From: Azospirillum brasilense
GTDB taxonomy: Bacteria > Pseudomonadota > Alphaproteobacteria > Azospirillales > Azospirillaceae
Direction: 5' to 3'
Length of the DNA: 64,000 bases
Assembly (NCBI RefSeq): GCF_007827795.1
Contig: NZ_VITI01000008.1
Location: 1 to 64,000 of the forward strand
The first letter of the stretch is position 1. Every line of letters begins with the position of its first letter. This document shows, piece by piece, positions 10,646 to 19,121 of the stretch. Position numbers and translations under genes: made by a program. Under the pieces are notes generated by a model. That model saw only the letters and a program-made list of their open reading frames with translations. It did no database searches and had not been told where the DNA came from.

Positions 10646-11986
10646 ATGGCATCAGCGGCCGAGCAGCTTGCCGCGAACATTAATTTCGGGGCCTTCTCCA
10701 AGGCGACCGAGCTGAAGAAGCGGATCTGGTTCACCCTTGGTGCCTTGATCATCTACCGCCTGGGCACCTACATCCCGATTCCGGGCGTCAACCCGCAGAT
10801 CCTGGCCGATATTTTCCGGCAGCAGGGCGGGGGCATCCTCGGCATGTTCGACATGCTGGCCGGCGGCGCGCTGCACCGCATGACGATCTTCGCGCTCAAC
10901 ATCATGCCGTACATTTCGGCCTCCATCATCGTGCAGCTTCTGACCGCGGTGTCGCCGCAGATGGAAGCGCTGAAGAAGGAGGGCGAGTCGGGCCGCAAGA
11001 AGCTGAACCAGTACACCCGATACGGCACGGTGCTGCTGGCGACCGTGCAGGCCTGGGGCTTGGCGGTGGGGCTTGAGGCGATGACCGGCGCATCCGGCGC
11101 CGCGGTTCCCGAGCCGGGGCTGTTCTTCAAGATCGCGACGGTCATCACGCTGGTCGGCGGCACGATGTTCCTGATGTGGCTGGGCGAGCAGATCACCGCC
11201 CGCGGCATCGGCAACGGCATCTCCCTCATCATCTTCGCCGGCATTGTCGCCGAGCTGCCGCGCGCTCTCGTCAGCACGTTGGAGCTGGGCCGCACCGGCG
11301 CTCTGTCCACGCTGTTCATCGTCTTCCTGCTGCTGATGGCGGTGGGCGTCGTGTTCTTCATCGTGTTCATGGAGCGCGCGCAGCGCCGGCTGCTGATCCA
11401 GTATCCGAAGCGGCAGATGGGCAACCGCGTGTTCGGCGGCGAAGCGTCGCACCTGCCGCTGAAGCTGAACACCTCGGGCGTCATCCCGCCGATCTTCGCG
11501 TCGTCGCTGCTGCTGCTGCCGCTGACCGCGGTCGGCTTCGCGGGCGGCGAGGGTCCGGAGTGGCTGCAGGCCGTCTCGCGCTATTTGGCGCACGGTACGC
11601 CGCTCTACATGATCCTGTATTCGGCGCTGATCATCTTCTTCTGCTTCTTCTACACGGCCATCGTCTTCAACCCCGCGGACACGGCCGAGAACCTGCGTAA
11701 GTATGGCGGTTTCATTCCCGGCATCCGTCCGGGCAAGAACACCGCGGACTACATCGACTACGTGCTGACCCGGTTGACGGTGATCGGTTCGGCCTACCTT
11801 GTGGCGGTTTGTCTCCTCCCCGAAATCCTGATTTCCCAGCATTCGGTTCCGTTCTATTTTGGCGGCACCAGCCTGCTGATCGTGGTCACGGTGACGATGG
11901 ACACGGTCGCGCAGATTCATTCCCATCTGCTGGCCCACCAGTATGAGGGGCTGATTAAAAAAGCGAAGCTTCGGGGGAGAAAGTAA
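10646..11986 (+). CDS. secY: Protein translocase channel subunit SecY
   Basis: 446 residues, ten expected membrane helices, the pore of the Sec translocon. The start at 10646 (MASAAEQLAANINFGAFSKA) follows an AGGGAC; the reading frame extends upstream without support. RLGTYIPIPGV, MPYISASIIVQLL and NPADTAENLRKYGGFIPGIRP are conserved SecY segments. It follows the ribosomal genes and overlaps adk (TAATG), the usual order in alphaproteobacteria. Confidence 0.98.
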   Translation: MASAAEQLAANINFGAFSKATELKKRIWFTLGALIIYRLGTYIPIPGVNPQILADIFRQQGGGILGMFDMLAGGALHRMTIFALNIMPYISASIIVQLLTAVSPQMEALKKEGESGRKKLNQYTRYGTVLLATVQAWGLAVGLEAMTGASGAAVPEPGLFFKIATVITLVGGTMFLMWLGEQITARGIGNGISLIIFAGIVAELPRALVSTLELGRTGALSTLFIVFLLLMAVGVVFFIVFMERAQRRLLIQYPKRQMGNRVFGGEASHLPLKLNTSGVIPPIFASSLLLLPLTAVGFAGGEGPEWLQAVSRYLAHGTPLYMILYSALIIFFCFFYTAIVFNPADTAENLRKYGGFIPGIRPGKNTADYIDYVLTRLTVIGSAYLVAVCLLPEILISQHSVPFYFGGTSLLIVVTVTMDTVAQIHSHLLAHQYEGLIKKAKLRGRK

Positions 11987-12633
11987 TGAATCTCATTCTG
12001 CTCGGACCGCCGGGCGCCGGGAAGGGGACCCAGGCGCGGCGGCTCGAAGACACGCGCGGACTCGTCCAGCTTTCCACGGGCGACATGCTTCGCGCGATGG
12101 TCGCCGAGGGTGGTCCGCTTGGGCAGCAGGCGAAGGACATCATGTCCGCCGGCAAATTGATGCCGGACGAGCTGATGGTCAAAATCATCGCTGAGCGCAT
12201 TTCCAAGCCGGATGTCGCCAACGGCTTCATCCTCGATGGTTTCCCGCGCACGGTCGCCCAGGCCGCGTCGCTGGACACCATGCTGTCGGACAAGGGGCTG
12301 AAGCTCGATCACGTGATCGAGATGAAGGTCGTGGATGACATCCTGGTGGAGCGCATCACCGGTCGTTACACCTGCGCCAAGTGCGGCAAGGGCTACCACG
12401 ACGTCTTCGAGAAGCCGAAGGTCGATGGCGTCTGCGATGTCTGCGGCAGCACGGAGTTCAAGCGCCGGGCCGACGACAACGCGGACACGGTGAAGACCCG
12501 CCTCGCCCAGTATCACGAGCAGACCGCGCCGATCCTTCCCTACTATCAGAGCCGCGGCGTTCTGAAGACGGTGGACGGCATGGCCGAGATCGACGACGTG
12601 ACCAAGCAGATCGAAGGTATCCTGGCGGCCTGA
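11986..12633 (+). CDS. adk: Adenylate kinase, zinc-lid type
   Basis: 215 residues; converts AMP and ATP to two ADP in the cytosol. The P-loop GPPGAGKGTQ is at residues 7-16, and the DGFPRT segment is present. The lid holds two CxxC pairs (CAKC and CDVC), so it probably binds structural zinc, unlike E. coli Adk. The start overlaps the secY stop. A terminator follows, so adk is the last gene of the transcript and the usual downstream rpsM is missing. Confidence 0.98.
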   Translation: MNLILLGPPGAGKGTQARRLEDTRGLVQLSTGDMLRAMVAEGGPLGQQAKDIMSAGKLMPDELMVKIIAERISKPDVANGFILDGFPRTVAQAASLDTMLSDKGLKLDHVIEMKVVDDILVERITGRYTCAKCGKGYHDVFEKPKVDGVCDVCGSTEFKRRADDNADTVKTRLAQYHEQTAPILPYYQSRGVLKTVDGMAEIDDVTKQIEGILAA

Positions 12634-12676
12634 CCGGGCCGCATGACCGGGATTGCCGCGATCGGCGGAAAAGGAA

Positions 12677-12711
12677 AAGCCGCGGGTGTCTTCGGACCCC
12701 GCGGCTTTTTC
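12677..12711 (+). terminator. Intrinsic terminator after adk
   Basis: GCCGCGGG and CCCGCGGC pair around a short loop containing TCTTCGGA and are followed by TTTTT. It closes the S10-spc-secY-adk transcription unit. Confidence 0.88.
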
Positions 12712-12766
12712 CATGCCCTGATGGCGGAGCGGGGAGGGCGGTCCTCTCCGGTGGCGCCGCCCGGTG

Positions 12767-13543
12767 TTACGGAGCGGCGTCGGTGTCCGGGCGGGAGAGG
12801 TCTTCCGCCTTCCGGCTCAAGTCGTTGTAGCGGTCGAGCACCCAGCCGAGGTGATCGGTGGCCGCAACGGCGGCGGCATCGGCATCGCGGCGCCTGATGG
12901 CGTCGTAGATGGCACGGTGATGGTCGATCATCAGCGCCTCGCGGCCCAACGCGAAGGGCTCGGTGTGATGGTACTCCATCATCTGGCCGAGGATGTCGCG
13001 GATGGTCGCCAGCAGGTGCAGGTAGACCGGGCTTCCCGCCGCCTGGGCGACGGCGAGATGGAAGTCCATGTCGTCGGCGGCCTGCTTGCCGTCGCGGCCG
13101 GTCTCGCCCATCGCGGCGAGGACCCGCCCGATGTGGTCGATCTGCTCCTGGGTCGCGCGTTCGGTGGCGCGCCGGGCCGCCCAGCTTTCCAGGGCCTGCC
13201 GGATCTCCACGAGGTCGCAGAGATTGGCGTGCTTCACGCGGACCATCTCGGTCAGTGCACCGTCCATGGCGCCCGCGGAGGACACCACGCGCGTGCCGCC
13301 GCCCTGGACGGCGGTCAGGAAGCCCTGCGTCTTCAGCTTTTGCAGAGCCGCGCGCACCGAGACCCGGCTGACGTGGAGCTGCTCCGCAAGCTGGCGCTCG
13401 CCGGGCAGGCGCTCTCCCGGAACGAGTTCGCCGCGGGCGATCCGTTCGAGAATCCGCTCCGCCACCCATTCGGAAATGCGCTGGGAGGAGGCCGGTACGT
13501 GGTGGGGTTCTTCGGTGTCGGACACGGTGGCATGCCCTTTCAT
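12767..13543 (-). CDS. GntR-family transcriptional regulator, FadR (FCD) subfamily
   Basis: 258 residues from the ATG at 13543 (an in-frame TTG at 13579 is possible). The N-terminal winged helix-turn-helix is seen at GERLPGERQLAEQLHVSRVS. The C-terminal FCD domain has the DMDFHLAVAQAAGSP motif and later His residues (YHHTEPF, DHHRAIYDAI) that in this family bind metal and ligands such as organic acids. The regulated gene is unknown. The neighbouring DMT exporter gene is read in the same direction upstream, separated by about 90 bases. The ligand cannot be told from sequence alone. Confidence 0.9.
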   Translation of the reverse strand: MKGHATVSDTEEPHHVPASSQRISEWVAERILERIARGELVPGERLPGERQLAEQLHVSRVSVRAALQKLKTQGFLTAVQGGGTRVVSSAGAMDGALTEMVRVKHANLCDLVEIRQALESWAARRATERATQEQIDHIGRVLAAMGETGRDGKQAADDMDFHLAVAQAAGSPVYLHLLATIRDILGQMMEYHHTEPFALGREALMIDHHRAIYDAIRRRDADAAAVAATDHLGWVLDRYNDLSRKAEDLSRPDTDAAP

Positions 13544-13634
13544 CAGCAATCGGTGATAGGTCGTACCCGAGTCGGGCAAATCACGTCAACTCGCATCCGG
13601 ACGGAGGCGTATGGCCCGCATCGTCGGAGGCGCC

Positions 13635-14549
13635 TCATCGGCTCCCGCGGCGGGCCATCAGGATGCCGGCCAGGACCACAGCGCCCCCGATCGCCTGGAA
13701 CGCGCCGAGCGGCTCGGCCAGCAGCGCCCAGGCCAGCACCGCCGCCGCCGCCGGCTGGAGCAGCAGGCTGACGGAGGAGAAGGCGGCGGGCAGATGGGCC
13801 AGCGCGTAGGTGATCAGGCTCTGGCCGCCGGCATGGCTGACCAAGGCGAGCCCCAGCAGCACGGCCCAGCCACCGAGCGATCCGGCGATCAGGCTTTCCC
13901 CCGACAGCAGGGCGATGGGCAGCAGGGCGAGACCGGTGACGACTCCGCTCCAGGTCATGATGGTGGCGGTGGAGAACTCCGCCCGCAGCCGGCCCACCGC
14001 GAGGATATAGCCGCCGTAGAAGACCGCGGTCAGCAGGCCGAGGGCATCGCCAAACAAATGGTCCGGGCTCAGCTTCAGGCTCTGCCCCATCAGCACGACG
14101 GCCCCGCACAGCGCCAGCGCGAGCCCCATCAGGAAGGTCCGGCTGAACCGCTCCTTGAACACCAGCCAGGACACCAACGTCACGAAGATCGGCGCGAAGT
14201 TCGCGAGCAGCGTGGAGTTTGCGACGGAGGTGTAGCGGATCGACCAGTGCCAGATGGCGAGGTCGCCGGCGAAGAACAGGCCCGCCGCGGTCAGCCGGGC
14301 GTAGTCGGCCAGTGAGGAAGGCTTGCGCGACCGCGCGCCCCCCTTCGGCTCCACCGCCATCCAGACCCACAGGGCCGGGATCGCGAAGGCGAGCCGCCAG
14401 AAGGCGGTGGCGCTCGGCCCCAGTTCGGACAGGCGCACGAAGATCGGAGCGAAGGCGATTCCCAGCGCACCGGTCAGAAGGGCGATCAGCGCGATCCGCT
14501 GCGCCGAGTCGGCGCGCGCGGCGGGGGCGAGTGTGCTGGCGTCCGGCAT
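13635..14549 (-). CDS. DMT-superfamily (EamA) transporter
   Basis: 304 residues from ATG 14549; a GTG ten codons upstream would place the coding start before the 20-bp palindrome. Two EamA repeats of about five hydrophobic helices each are visible, for example ALIALLTGALGIAFAPIFVR at the start of the first and VLLGLALVSHAGGQSLITYA in the second, giving about ten membrane segments in the inner membrane. The family exports amino acids or other metabolites; the substrate is not evident. No Shine-Dalgarno is seen before the ATG; a -10-like TATAAC lies within the palindrome, so the transcript may be leaderless. Confidence 0.87.
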   Translation of the reverse strand: MPDASTLAPAARADSAQRIALIALLTGALGIAFAPIFVRLSELGPSATAFWRLAFAIPALWVWMAVEPKGGARSRKPSSLADYARLTAAGLFFAGDLAIWHWSIRYTSVANSTLLANFAPIFVTLVSWLVFKERFSRTFLMGLALALCGAVVLMGQSLKLSPDHLFGDALGLLTAVFYGGYILAVGRLRAEFSTATIMTWSGVVTGLALLPIALLSGESLIAGSLGGWAVLLGLALVSHAGGQSLITYALAHLPAAFSSVSLLLQPAAAAVLAWALLAEPLGAFQAIGGAVVLAGILMARRGSR

Positions 14550-14550
14550 G

Positions 14551-14570
14551 GCGTCCGTTATAACGGACGC
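14551..14570. promoter_or_regulatory. Perfect 20-bp palindrome at the start of the DMT gene
   Basis: GCGTCCGTTATAACGGACGC is its own reverse complement over all 20 bases and ends one base before the DMT start codon. A symmetric site over the promoter and start region is what a dimeric repressor would use. Candidate binders include the adjacent GntR protein. Confidence 0.6.
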
Positions 14571-14735
14571 AACCTGCACGCGCCACGGCCGCCGGCCGCA
14601 TGGCTCACCTGCGGAAGGCCCGTATTGTGAGACAACGCCGCTCCGCCGGGATCATCCGCGCCGCCGGACCGTTGCCTTGGGGACCAGCCGGCGGGAACTT
14701 CCGCTGCGACCGAGACCCTGCAATACTGTGCCATC

Positions 14736-15608
14736 ATGACGCAGCGATCCCCCTGCAAGCCCGCCGAACACCCCCGCCCGGTGACGATGCCCTCGCCGCC
14801 GCGCGCGGCGCCCGCCGCGCCGTTGCTGGGTCCCGACGATCCGCCGCCGGTCGCCGTGTTGCGCCCGGAGTCGGACAGCCCGGTCCTGCTGCTGTGCGAC
14901 CACGCCGCGCGCGCCATTCCGAAGGCTTTGGGGACGCTGGGGCTGGACGAGGCGAACCTGTGCCGGCACATCGCCTACGACATCGGCGCGGCGGAGGTGA
15001 CGCGGCGGCTGTCGGAGCGGTTCGGCGCGGCGGCGGTGCTGTCCGGCTATTCACGGCTGGTGATCGACCCGAACCGTGCGCTGGACGATCCCACGGCGAT
15101 CCCGGTGGTCAGCGACGATGTGGTGATCCCCGGCAACCGGGCCTTGGACCGGGCGGAGGAGGAGCGCCGGGTCGACGCCATCTTCCGGCCCTATCACGCG
15201 GCGGTCGCCGCCGAGGTCGCCCGGCGGCGGGAGCGCGGGCAGGTGCCGGTGCTGCTGTCGATCCACAGCTTCACGCCCGCGATGCGCGGCGTCGCCCGGC
15301 CCTGGCACGTCGGCATCCTGTGGGACCACGACCCGCGCATCCCGATTCCGATGATCGCGCGGCTGCGCGCCGACGGGCGCTGGTGCGTCGGCGACAACGA
15401 GCCCTATTCGGGCCGGACCACCCTGGGCGGCACGGTGGAGGCCCATGCGACTCCCGCCGGGCTGCCCAACGTCCTGGTCGAGGTGCGCCAGGACCTGATC
15501 GCCACGGCGGAGGGGGCGGAGCTGTGGGCGACGGTGCTGGGCGATGCGCTGGAGCCCATCCTGGCCGACCCCGGCCTCTACCAGATCAAACTGTTCCCGC
15601 GGGAGTGA
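14736..15608 (+). CDS. N-formylglutamate amidohydrolase family protein
   Basis: 290 residues, similar to the COG3931-type N-formylglutamate amidohydrolases. Expected family motifs are visible: LLLCDHAARAIP near residue 52, an HIAYDIGA segment and the SIHSFTP segment near residue 168, followed by WDHD and TLGGTVEAH-like residues that ligate metal in this fold. The first 40 residues are Pro/Ala-rich and look disordered, and there is no clear Shine-Dalgarno, so the true start may be further in (ATG 14787). It is six bases from the YbdK-type ligase gene and clearly co-transcribed. The real substrate may be another formyl or amide compound. Confidence 0.85.
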   Translation: MTQRSPCKPAEHPRPVTMPSPPRAAPAAPLLGPDDPPPVAVLRPESDSPVLLLCDHAARAIPKALGTLGLDEANLCRHIAYDIGAAEVTRRLSERFGAAAVLSGYSRLVIDPNRALDDPTAIPVVSDDVVIPGNRALDRAEEERRVDAIFRPYHAAVAAEVARRRERGQVPVLLSIHSFTPAMRGVARPWHVGILWDHDPRIPIPMIARLRADGRWCVGDNEPYSGRTTLGGTVEAHATPAGLPNVLVEVRQDLIATAEGAELWATVLGDALEPILADPGLYQIKLFPRE

Positions 15609-15614
15609 GCGTTC

Positions 15615-16745
15615 ATGGAGCCGGCCTTCACGCTGGGGCTTGAGGAAGAGTATCTGCTGGTGGACCGCAGCTCGCGGGACATCGCGCGCAACCCACCGGA
15701 CGAAATGCTGGAGGCCTGCCAGGAGCAGGCGCCGGGCCAGATCCATCCGGAATTCCTGCGCTGCCAGATCGAGGTCGGCACGCCGGTCTGCACCACCCTG
15801 ACGGAGGCGCGGGCCGAACTGGCGCGGCTGCGCGCGACAGTGGCCGGGGTGGCCCGCGCCCACAATCTGGCGCCCATCGCGGCCTCCACCCATCCCTTCG
15901 CCGCGTGGGAGCCGCAGAAGCACACCAACCGCGACCGCTACAACATGCTGGCCCGCGACCTGGGCGCGCCGGCGCGGCGTCTGATGATCTGCGGCATGCA
16001 CGTCCATGTCGGGATCGAGGACGACGACCTGCGCATCGACCTGATGAATCAGGTCCGCTATTTCCTGCCGCATCTGCTGGCGCTGTCCACCTCCTCGCCC
16101 TTCTGGCGGGGGCAGGACATGCAGCGGAAATCCTACCGGCTGGCGGTGTGGAACGAGCTGCCGCGCACCGGCATGCCCGACAGCTTCCAGAGCTTCGGCG
16201 AGTACCAGCAGCAGGTGAACGTCCTGGTCAACGCCGGCATCATCGAGGACGCGAGCAAGCTGTGGTGGGACATCCGGCCGTCCCAGCGCTTCCCGACGCT
16301 GGAGATGCGGATCACCGACGTCTGCACCCGGCTGGACGACGCGGTGACGGTGGCGGCGCTGTTCCGCTGCCTGCTGCGGATGCTGTGGCGGCTGCGGCTG
16401 ACGAACGTGACGTGGCGGCCCTACAAGAATCTGCTGATCGGCGAGAACCGCTGGCGCGCCCAGCGCTACGGCCTCGACGAGGGGCTGGTCGATTTCGGGC
16501 GCGGCACCATCGTTCCCTACGCCGACCTGATGGAGGAGCTGATCGAGCTGACCCGCGAGGACGCGGAGCGCTTCGACTGCGTGGCAGAGGTCGCCAACGC
16601 CCGCGACATCATCCGCCGCGGCACCAGCGCCCACCGTCAGGTGGCCATCTACCGCGAGGCGCTGGAGCAGGGCGCCACCGGCTGGGAAGCCCTGGCCCAG
16701 GTGGTGGACTGGCTGGCCGAGGAGACGATGGTCGGGGTGGAGTAA
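15615..16745 (+). CDS. Carboxylate-amine ligase, YbdK/GCS2 family
   Basis: 376 residues of the glutamate-cysteine ligase type 2 fold. The N-terminal FTLGLEEEYLLVD carries the Glu residues that bind magnesium and ATP. GMHVHVGI and SQRFPTLEMRITDVC are family signatures. E. coli YbdK has weak gamma-glutamyl-cysteine ligase activity, and the natural reaction of most members is unknown. The six-base spacing to the N-formylglutamate amidohydrolase gene suggests the two act on related amide compounds. Confidence 0.88.
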   Translation: MEPAFTLGLEEEYLLVDRSSRDIARNPPDEMLEACQEQAPGQIHPEFLRCQIEVGTPVCTTLTEARAELARLRATVAGVARAHNLAPIAASTHPFAAWEPQKHTNRDRYNMLARDLGAPARRLMICGMHVHVGIEDDDLRIDLMNQVRYFLPHLLALSTSSPFWRGQDMQRKSYRLAVWNELPRTGMPDSFQSFGEYQQQVNVLVNAGIIEDASKLWWDIRPSQRFPTLEMRITDVCTRLDDAVTVAALFRCLLRMLWRLRLTNVTWRPYKNLLIGENRWRAQRYGLDEGLVDFGRGTIVPYADLMEELIELTREDAERFDCVAEVANARDIIRRGTSAHRQVAIYREALEQGATGWEALAQVVDWLAEETMVGVE

Positions 16746-16785
16746 ATTGCTTCAAAATCCGAGGCAACTTTCGGAAAGCCACTAC

Positions 16786-16814
16786 TTGACCTTTGCGTCA
16801 TCCAGCCATACCCT
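16786..16814 (+). promoter_or_regulatory. Putative sigma-70 promoter of metY
   Basis: TTGACC (16786-16791), 17 bases, TACCCT (16809-16814). Predicted start near 16821, giving a leader of about 100 bases that includes the hairpin at 16871-16897. Confidence 0.6.
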
Positions 16815-16870
16815 CGCCGCAAATCAGCTCACCGAGTTGAGCAGGGCAGGCAATAAAAACGAAGCAGCAG

Positions 16871-16897
16871 AGGGCCGCTCGCACCACGGGCGGCCCT
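16871..16897 (+). promoter_or_regulatory. Leader hairpin before metY
   Basis: AGGGCCGC pairs with GCGGCCCT and is followed by TACCTTTT, a weak terminator shape, 22 bases before the metY ATG. Together with the smaller stem GCTCA/TGAGC upstream it suggests conditional termination. No SAM-I, SAM-II or SAH riboswitch consensus was recognised. Confidence 0.45.
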
Positions 16898-16919
16898 TAC
16901 CTTTTCAGGGGGAAAGGGA

Positions 16920-18230
16920 ATGGCCGACGCCAAGTTCCTCAAGTTCGACACGCTGAGCCTGCACGCCGGCCAGCGGCCCGACCCGGCCACCGGGGCGCGG
17001 GCGGTGCCGATCTATCAATCCACGTCCTACGTCTTCGACGACACCGACCACGCCGCCTCTCTGTTCAACCTGGAACGGCCGGGCCACATCTATTCCCGCA
17101 TCTCCAACCCTACGGTGGCGGTGCTGGAGGAGCGGCTGGCGGCTCTGGATGGCGGTGTCGGCGCGGTCTGCACGGCCAGCGGCCAGGCGGCGCTGACGCT
17201 CGCCATCATGACGCTGATGGACGCGGGCGGGCACATCGTCGCCTCCTCCTCGATCTACGGCGGCAGCCGCAACCTGCTGGCCTACACGCTGCCGCGATTC
17301 GGCATCACCACGACCTTCGTGAATCCGCGCGACCTCGACGGCTTCCGCGCGGCCATCCGGCCGGAGACGCGGCTGCTGTTCGGCGAGGTGCTGGGCAATC
17401 CGGGGCTGGAGGTGCTCGACATCCCCAGCCTGTCCGCCGTCGCGCATGAGGCCGGGCTGCCGCTGATGGTCGATGCGACCTTCGTCACGCCCTATCTGTG
17501 CAAGCCGCTGAATTTCGGCGCCGATCTGGTCATGCATTCCTGCACCAAATGGCTGGCCGGGCACGGCGTCGCCATCGGCGGGGTGGTGATCGACGGCGGC
17601 ACCTTCGACTGGGAAGCGTCCGGCAAGTTCCCGACCCTGACCGAGCCCTACGCCGGCTATCACGGCATCGACTTCGCCGAGGAGTACGGGCCGGCGGCCT
17701 TTGTCATGCGCGCCCGCGCGGAGGGCCTGCGCGACTTCGGCGCCTGCATGAGCCCGATGAACGCCTTCCAGATTCTCCAGGGTGTGGAAACCCTGCCGCT
17801 GCGGATGAAGGGCCACGTCCACAACACCCGCAAAGTGCTGGGCTTCCTCGAATCGGAGGCTTACGCGGAGAACGGCAGCGTCGCCTGGGTCACCCATCCC
17901 GAATTGCCCGACCACCCCGACCACCGGCTGCGCGCCCAGCTCCTGCCGCACGGCGCCGGCTCCATCATCTCCTTCGGGATCAAAGGCGGGCGGGAGGCCG
18001 GGCGGCGCTTCATCGAGAAGCTGGCGCTGTTCTCCCACCTCGCCAACGTCGGCGACGCCAAGTCGCTGGTCATCCACCCCGCCAGCACCACCCACGCCCA
18101 GCTCGACGCCGAGGCGCTCGCCGCCGCCGGTGTGGGGGAGGACATGATCCGCCTGTCCATCGGGCTGGAGGATTGCGACGACCTGATCGACGATCTGCGC
18201 CAGGCGCTGCGCGCCGCGACGAAAGCGTGA
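16920..18230 (+). CDS. metY: O-acetylhomoserine aminocarboxypropyltransferase (sulfhydrylase)
   Basis: 436 residues of the Cys/Met-metabolism PLP enzyme family, the length of MetY rather than MetB. It joins O-acetylhomoserine with sulfide to give homocysteine in the cytosol. Seen are HAGQRPDPATGARAVPIYQS at the N-terminus, the YSRISNPTVAVLE segment, and the PLP lysine in MHSCTKWLAGHG. GGGGAAAGGG precedes the ATG. It has its own promoter and leader hairpin and is followed after ten bases by a hydrolase gene, so the two are probably one operon. A MetZ-type use of O-succinylhomoserine cannot be excluded. Confidence 0.93.
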   Translation: MADAKFLKFDTLSLHAGQRPDPATGARAVPIYQSTSYVFDDTDHAASLFNLERPGHIYSRISNPTVAVLEERLAALDGGVGAVCTASGQAALTLAIMTLMDAGGHIVASSSIYGGSRNLLAYTLPRFGITTTFVNPRDLDGFRAAIRPETRLLFGEVLGNPGLEVLDIPSLSAVAHEAGLPLMVDATFVTPYLCKPLNFGADLVMHSCTKWLAGHGVAIGGVVIDGGTFDWEASGKFPTLTEPYAGYHGIDFAEEYGPAAFVMRARAEGLRDFGACMSPMNAFQILQGVETLPLRMKGHVHNTRKVLGFLESEAYAENGSVAWVTHPELPDHPDHRLRAQLLPHGAGSIISFGIKGGREAGRRFIEKLALFSHLANVGDAKSLVIHPASTTHAQLDAEALAAAGVGEDMIRLSIGLEDCDDLIDDLRQALRAATKA

Positions 18231-18240
18231 GGAGGCTGCC

Positions 18241-19038
18241 ATGGACCTGACCGTCAACGGCCAAGCCGTCTACGCCCACACCGGCGGGCGGCCTTTCGAC
18301 CCGGCCCGGCCGGCGCTGGTGCTGATCCACGGCGCCGGTATGGACCACACGGTGTGGAGCCTGCAAAGCCGCTACCTCGCCCATCACGGGCGGTCAGTCC
18401 TGGCGGTGGACCTGCCGGGCCATGGCCGGTCCGGCGGGGCGCCGCTCCCCTCCATCGAGAAACTGGCGGACTGGATCGCGGCGCTTCTGGACGCGGCGGG
18501 TTTGGCCAAGGCGGCGCTCGCCGGCCATTCGATGGGCGCCCTGGTGGCTTTGGAAACCGCGGCGCGGCATGGCGACCGTGTTGAGTCGCTGGCCCTGCTG
18601 GGCGTGGCGGAGACGATGCCGGTGCATCCGGATCTGCTGGCCGCGGCGGCGCTGAACGATCCGTCCGCGATCGAGCTGGTCGTCGGCTGGGGGCATGGAC
18701 CGCGCGGGCATGTCGGCGGCGCGTCGGCTCCGGGCCTGTCGCTGGTGCCCGGCGGGCGGCGACTGATGCAGCGGGCCCGCCCCGGCGTGCTTGGCGTCGA
18801 TCTGGGCGCCTGCAACGCCTATGTCCGCGGCGGCGAGGCGGCGGCGGCGGTGTCCTGCCCGGCGCTGTTCCTGCTGGGCGGAGTCGATCGTATGACCCCG
18901 GCGAAATCCGGTAAGGCGCTTGCCGCCAAAGTCGGTGGTTCTGAAGTCATCCAGCTGTCCGGCATAGGCCATATGGTTATGACAGAAGCTCCAGACGCAA
19001 CCACAGATGCCTTTGCGGCTCGATTCTCTGCGCGCTAA
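18241..19038 (+). CDS. Alpha/beta-fold hydrolase
   Basis: 265 residues. The oxyanion-hole HGAGMDHTVW follows the first strand, and the nucleophile elbow is GHSMGA, with a later GGVDRMTP (acid region) and the final catalytic His in SGIGHMVM. It is ten bases after metY with a GAGG Shine-Dalgarno. The family includes esterases and acyltransferases. A role with metY, such as on homoserine esters, is only suggested by position. Confidence 0.88.
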   Translation: MDLTVNGQAVYAHTGGRPFDPARPALVLIHGAGMDHTVWSLQSRYLAHHGRSVLAVDLPGHGRSGGAPLPSIEKLADWIAALLDAAGLAKAALAGHSMGALVALETAARHGDRVESLALLGVAETMPVHPDLLAAAALNDPSAIELVVGWGHGPRGHVGGASAPGLSLVPGGRRLMQRARPGVLGVDLGACNAYVRGGEAAAAVSCPALFLLGGVDRMTPAKSGKALAAKVGGSEVIQLSGIGHMVMTEAPDATTDAFAARFSAR

Positions 19039-19121
19039 GCCTGTTGTTCCTTCGTTGACTACAATGGCGTCATGAATCGTTAACGGATTGGCGTCTTACT
19101 GTTCTGCATTGGAGCGGCAAT

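Noticed and set aside
16800..16919. SAM-II or other SAM riboswitch before metY
   Set aside because: The conserved SAM-II core and SAM-I core sequences were not found by eye; only generic hairpins are present.
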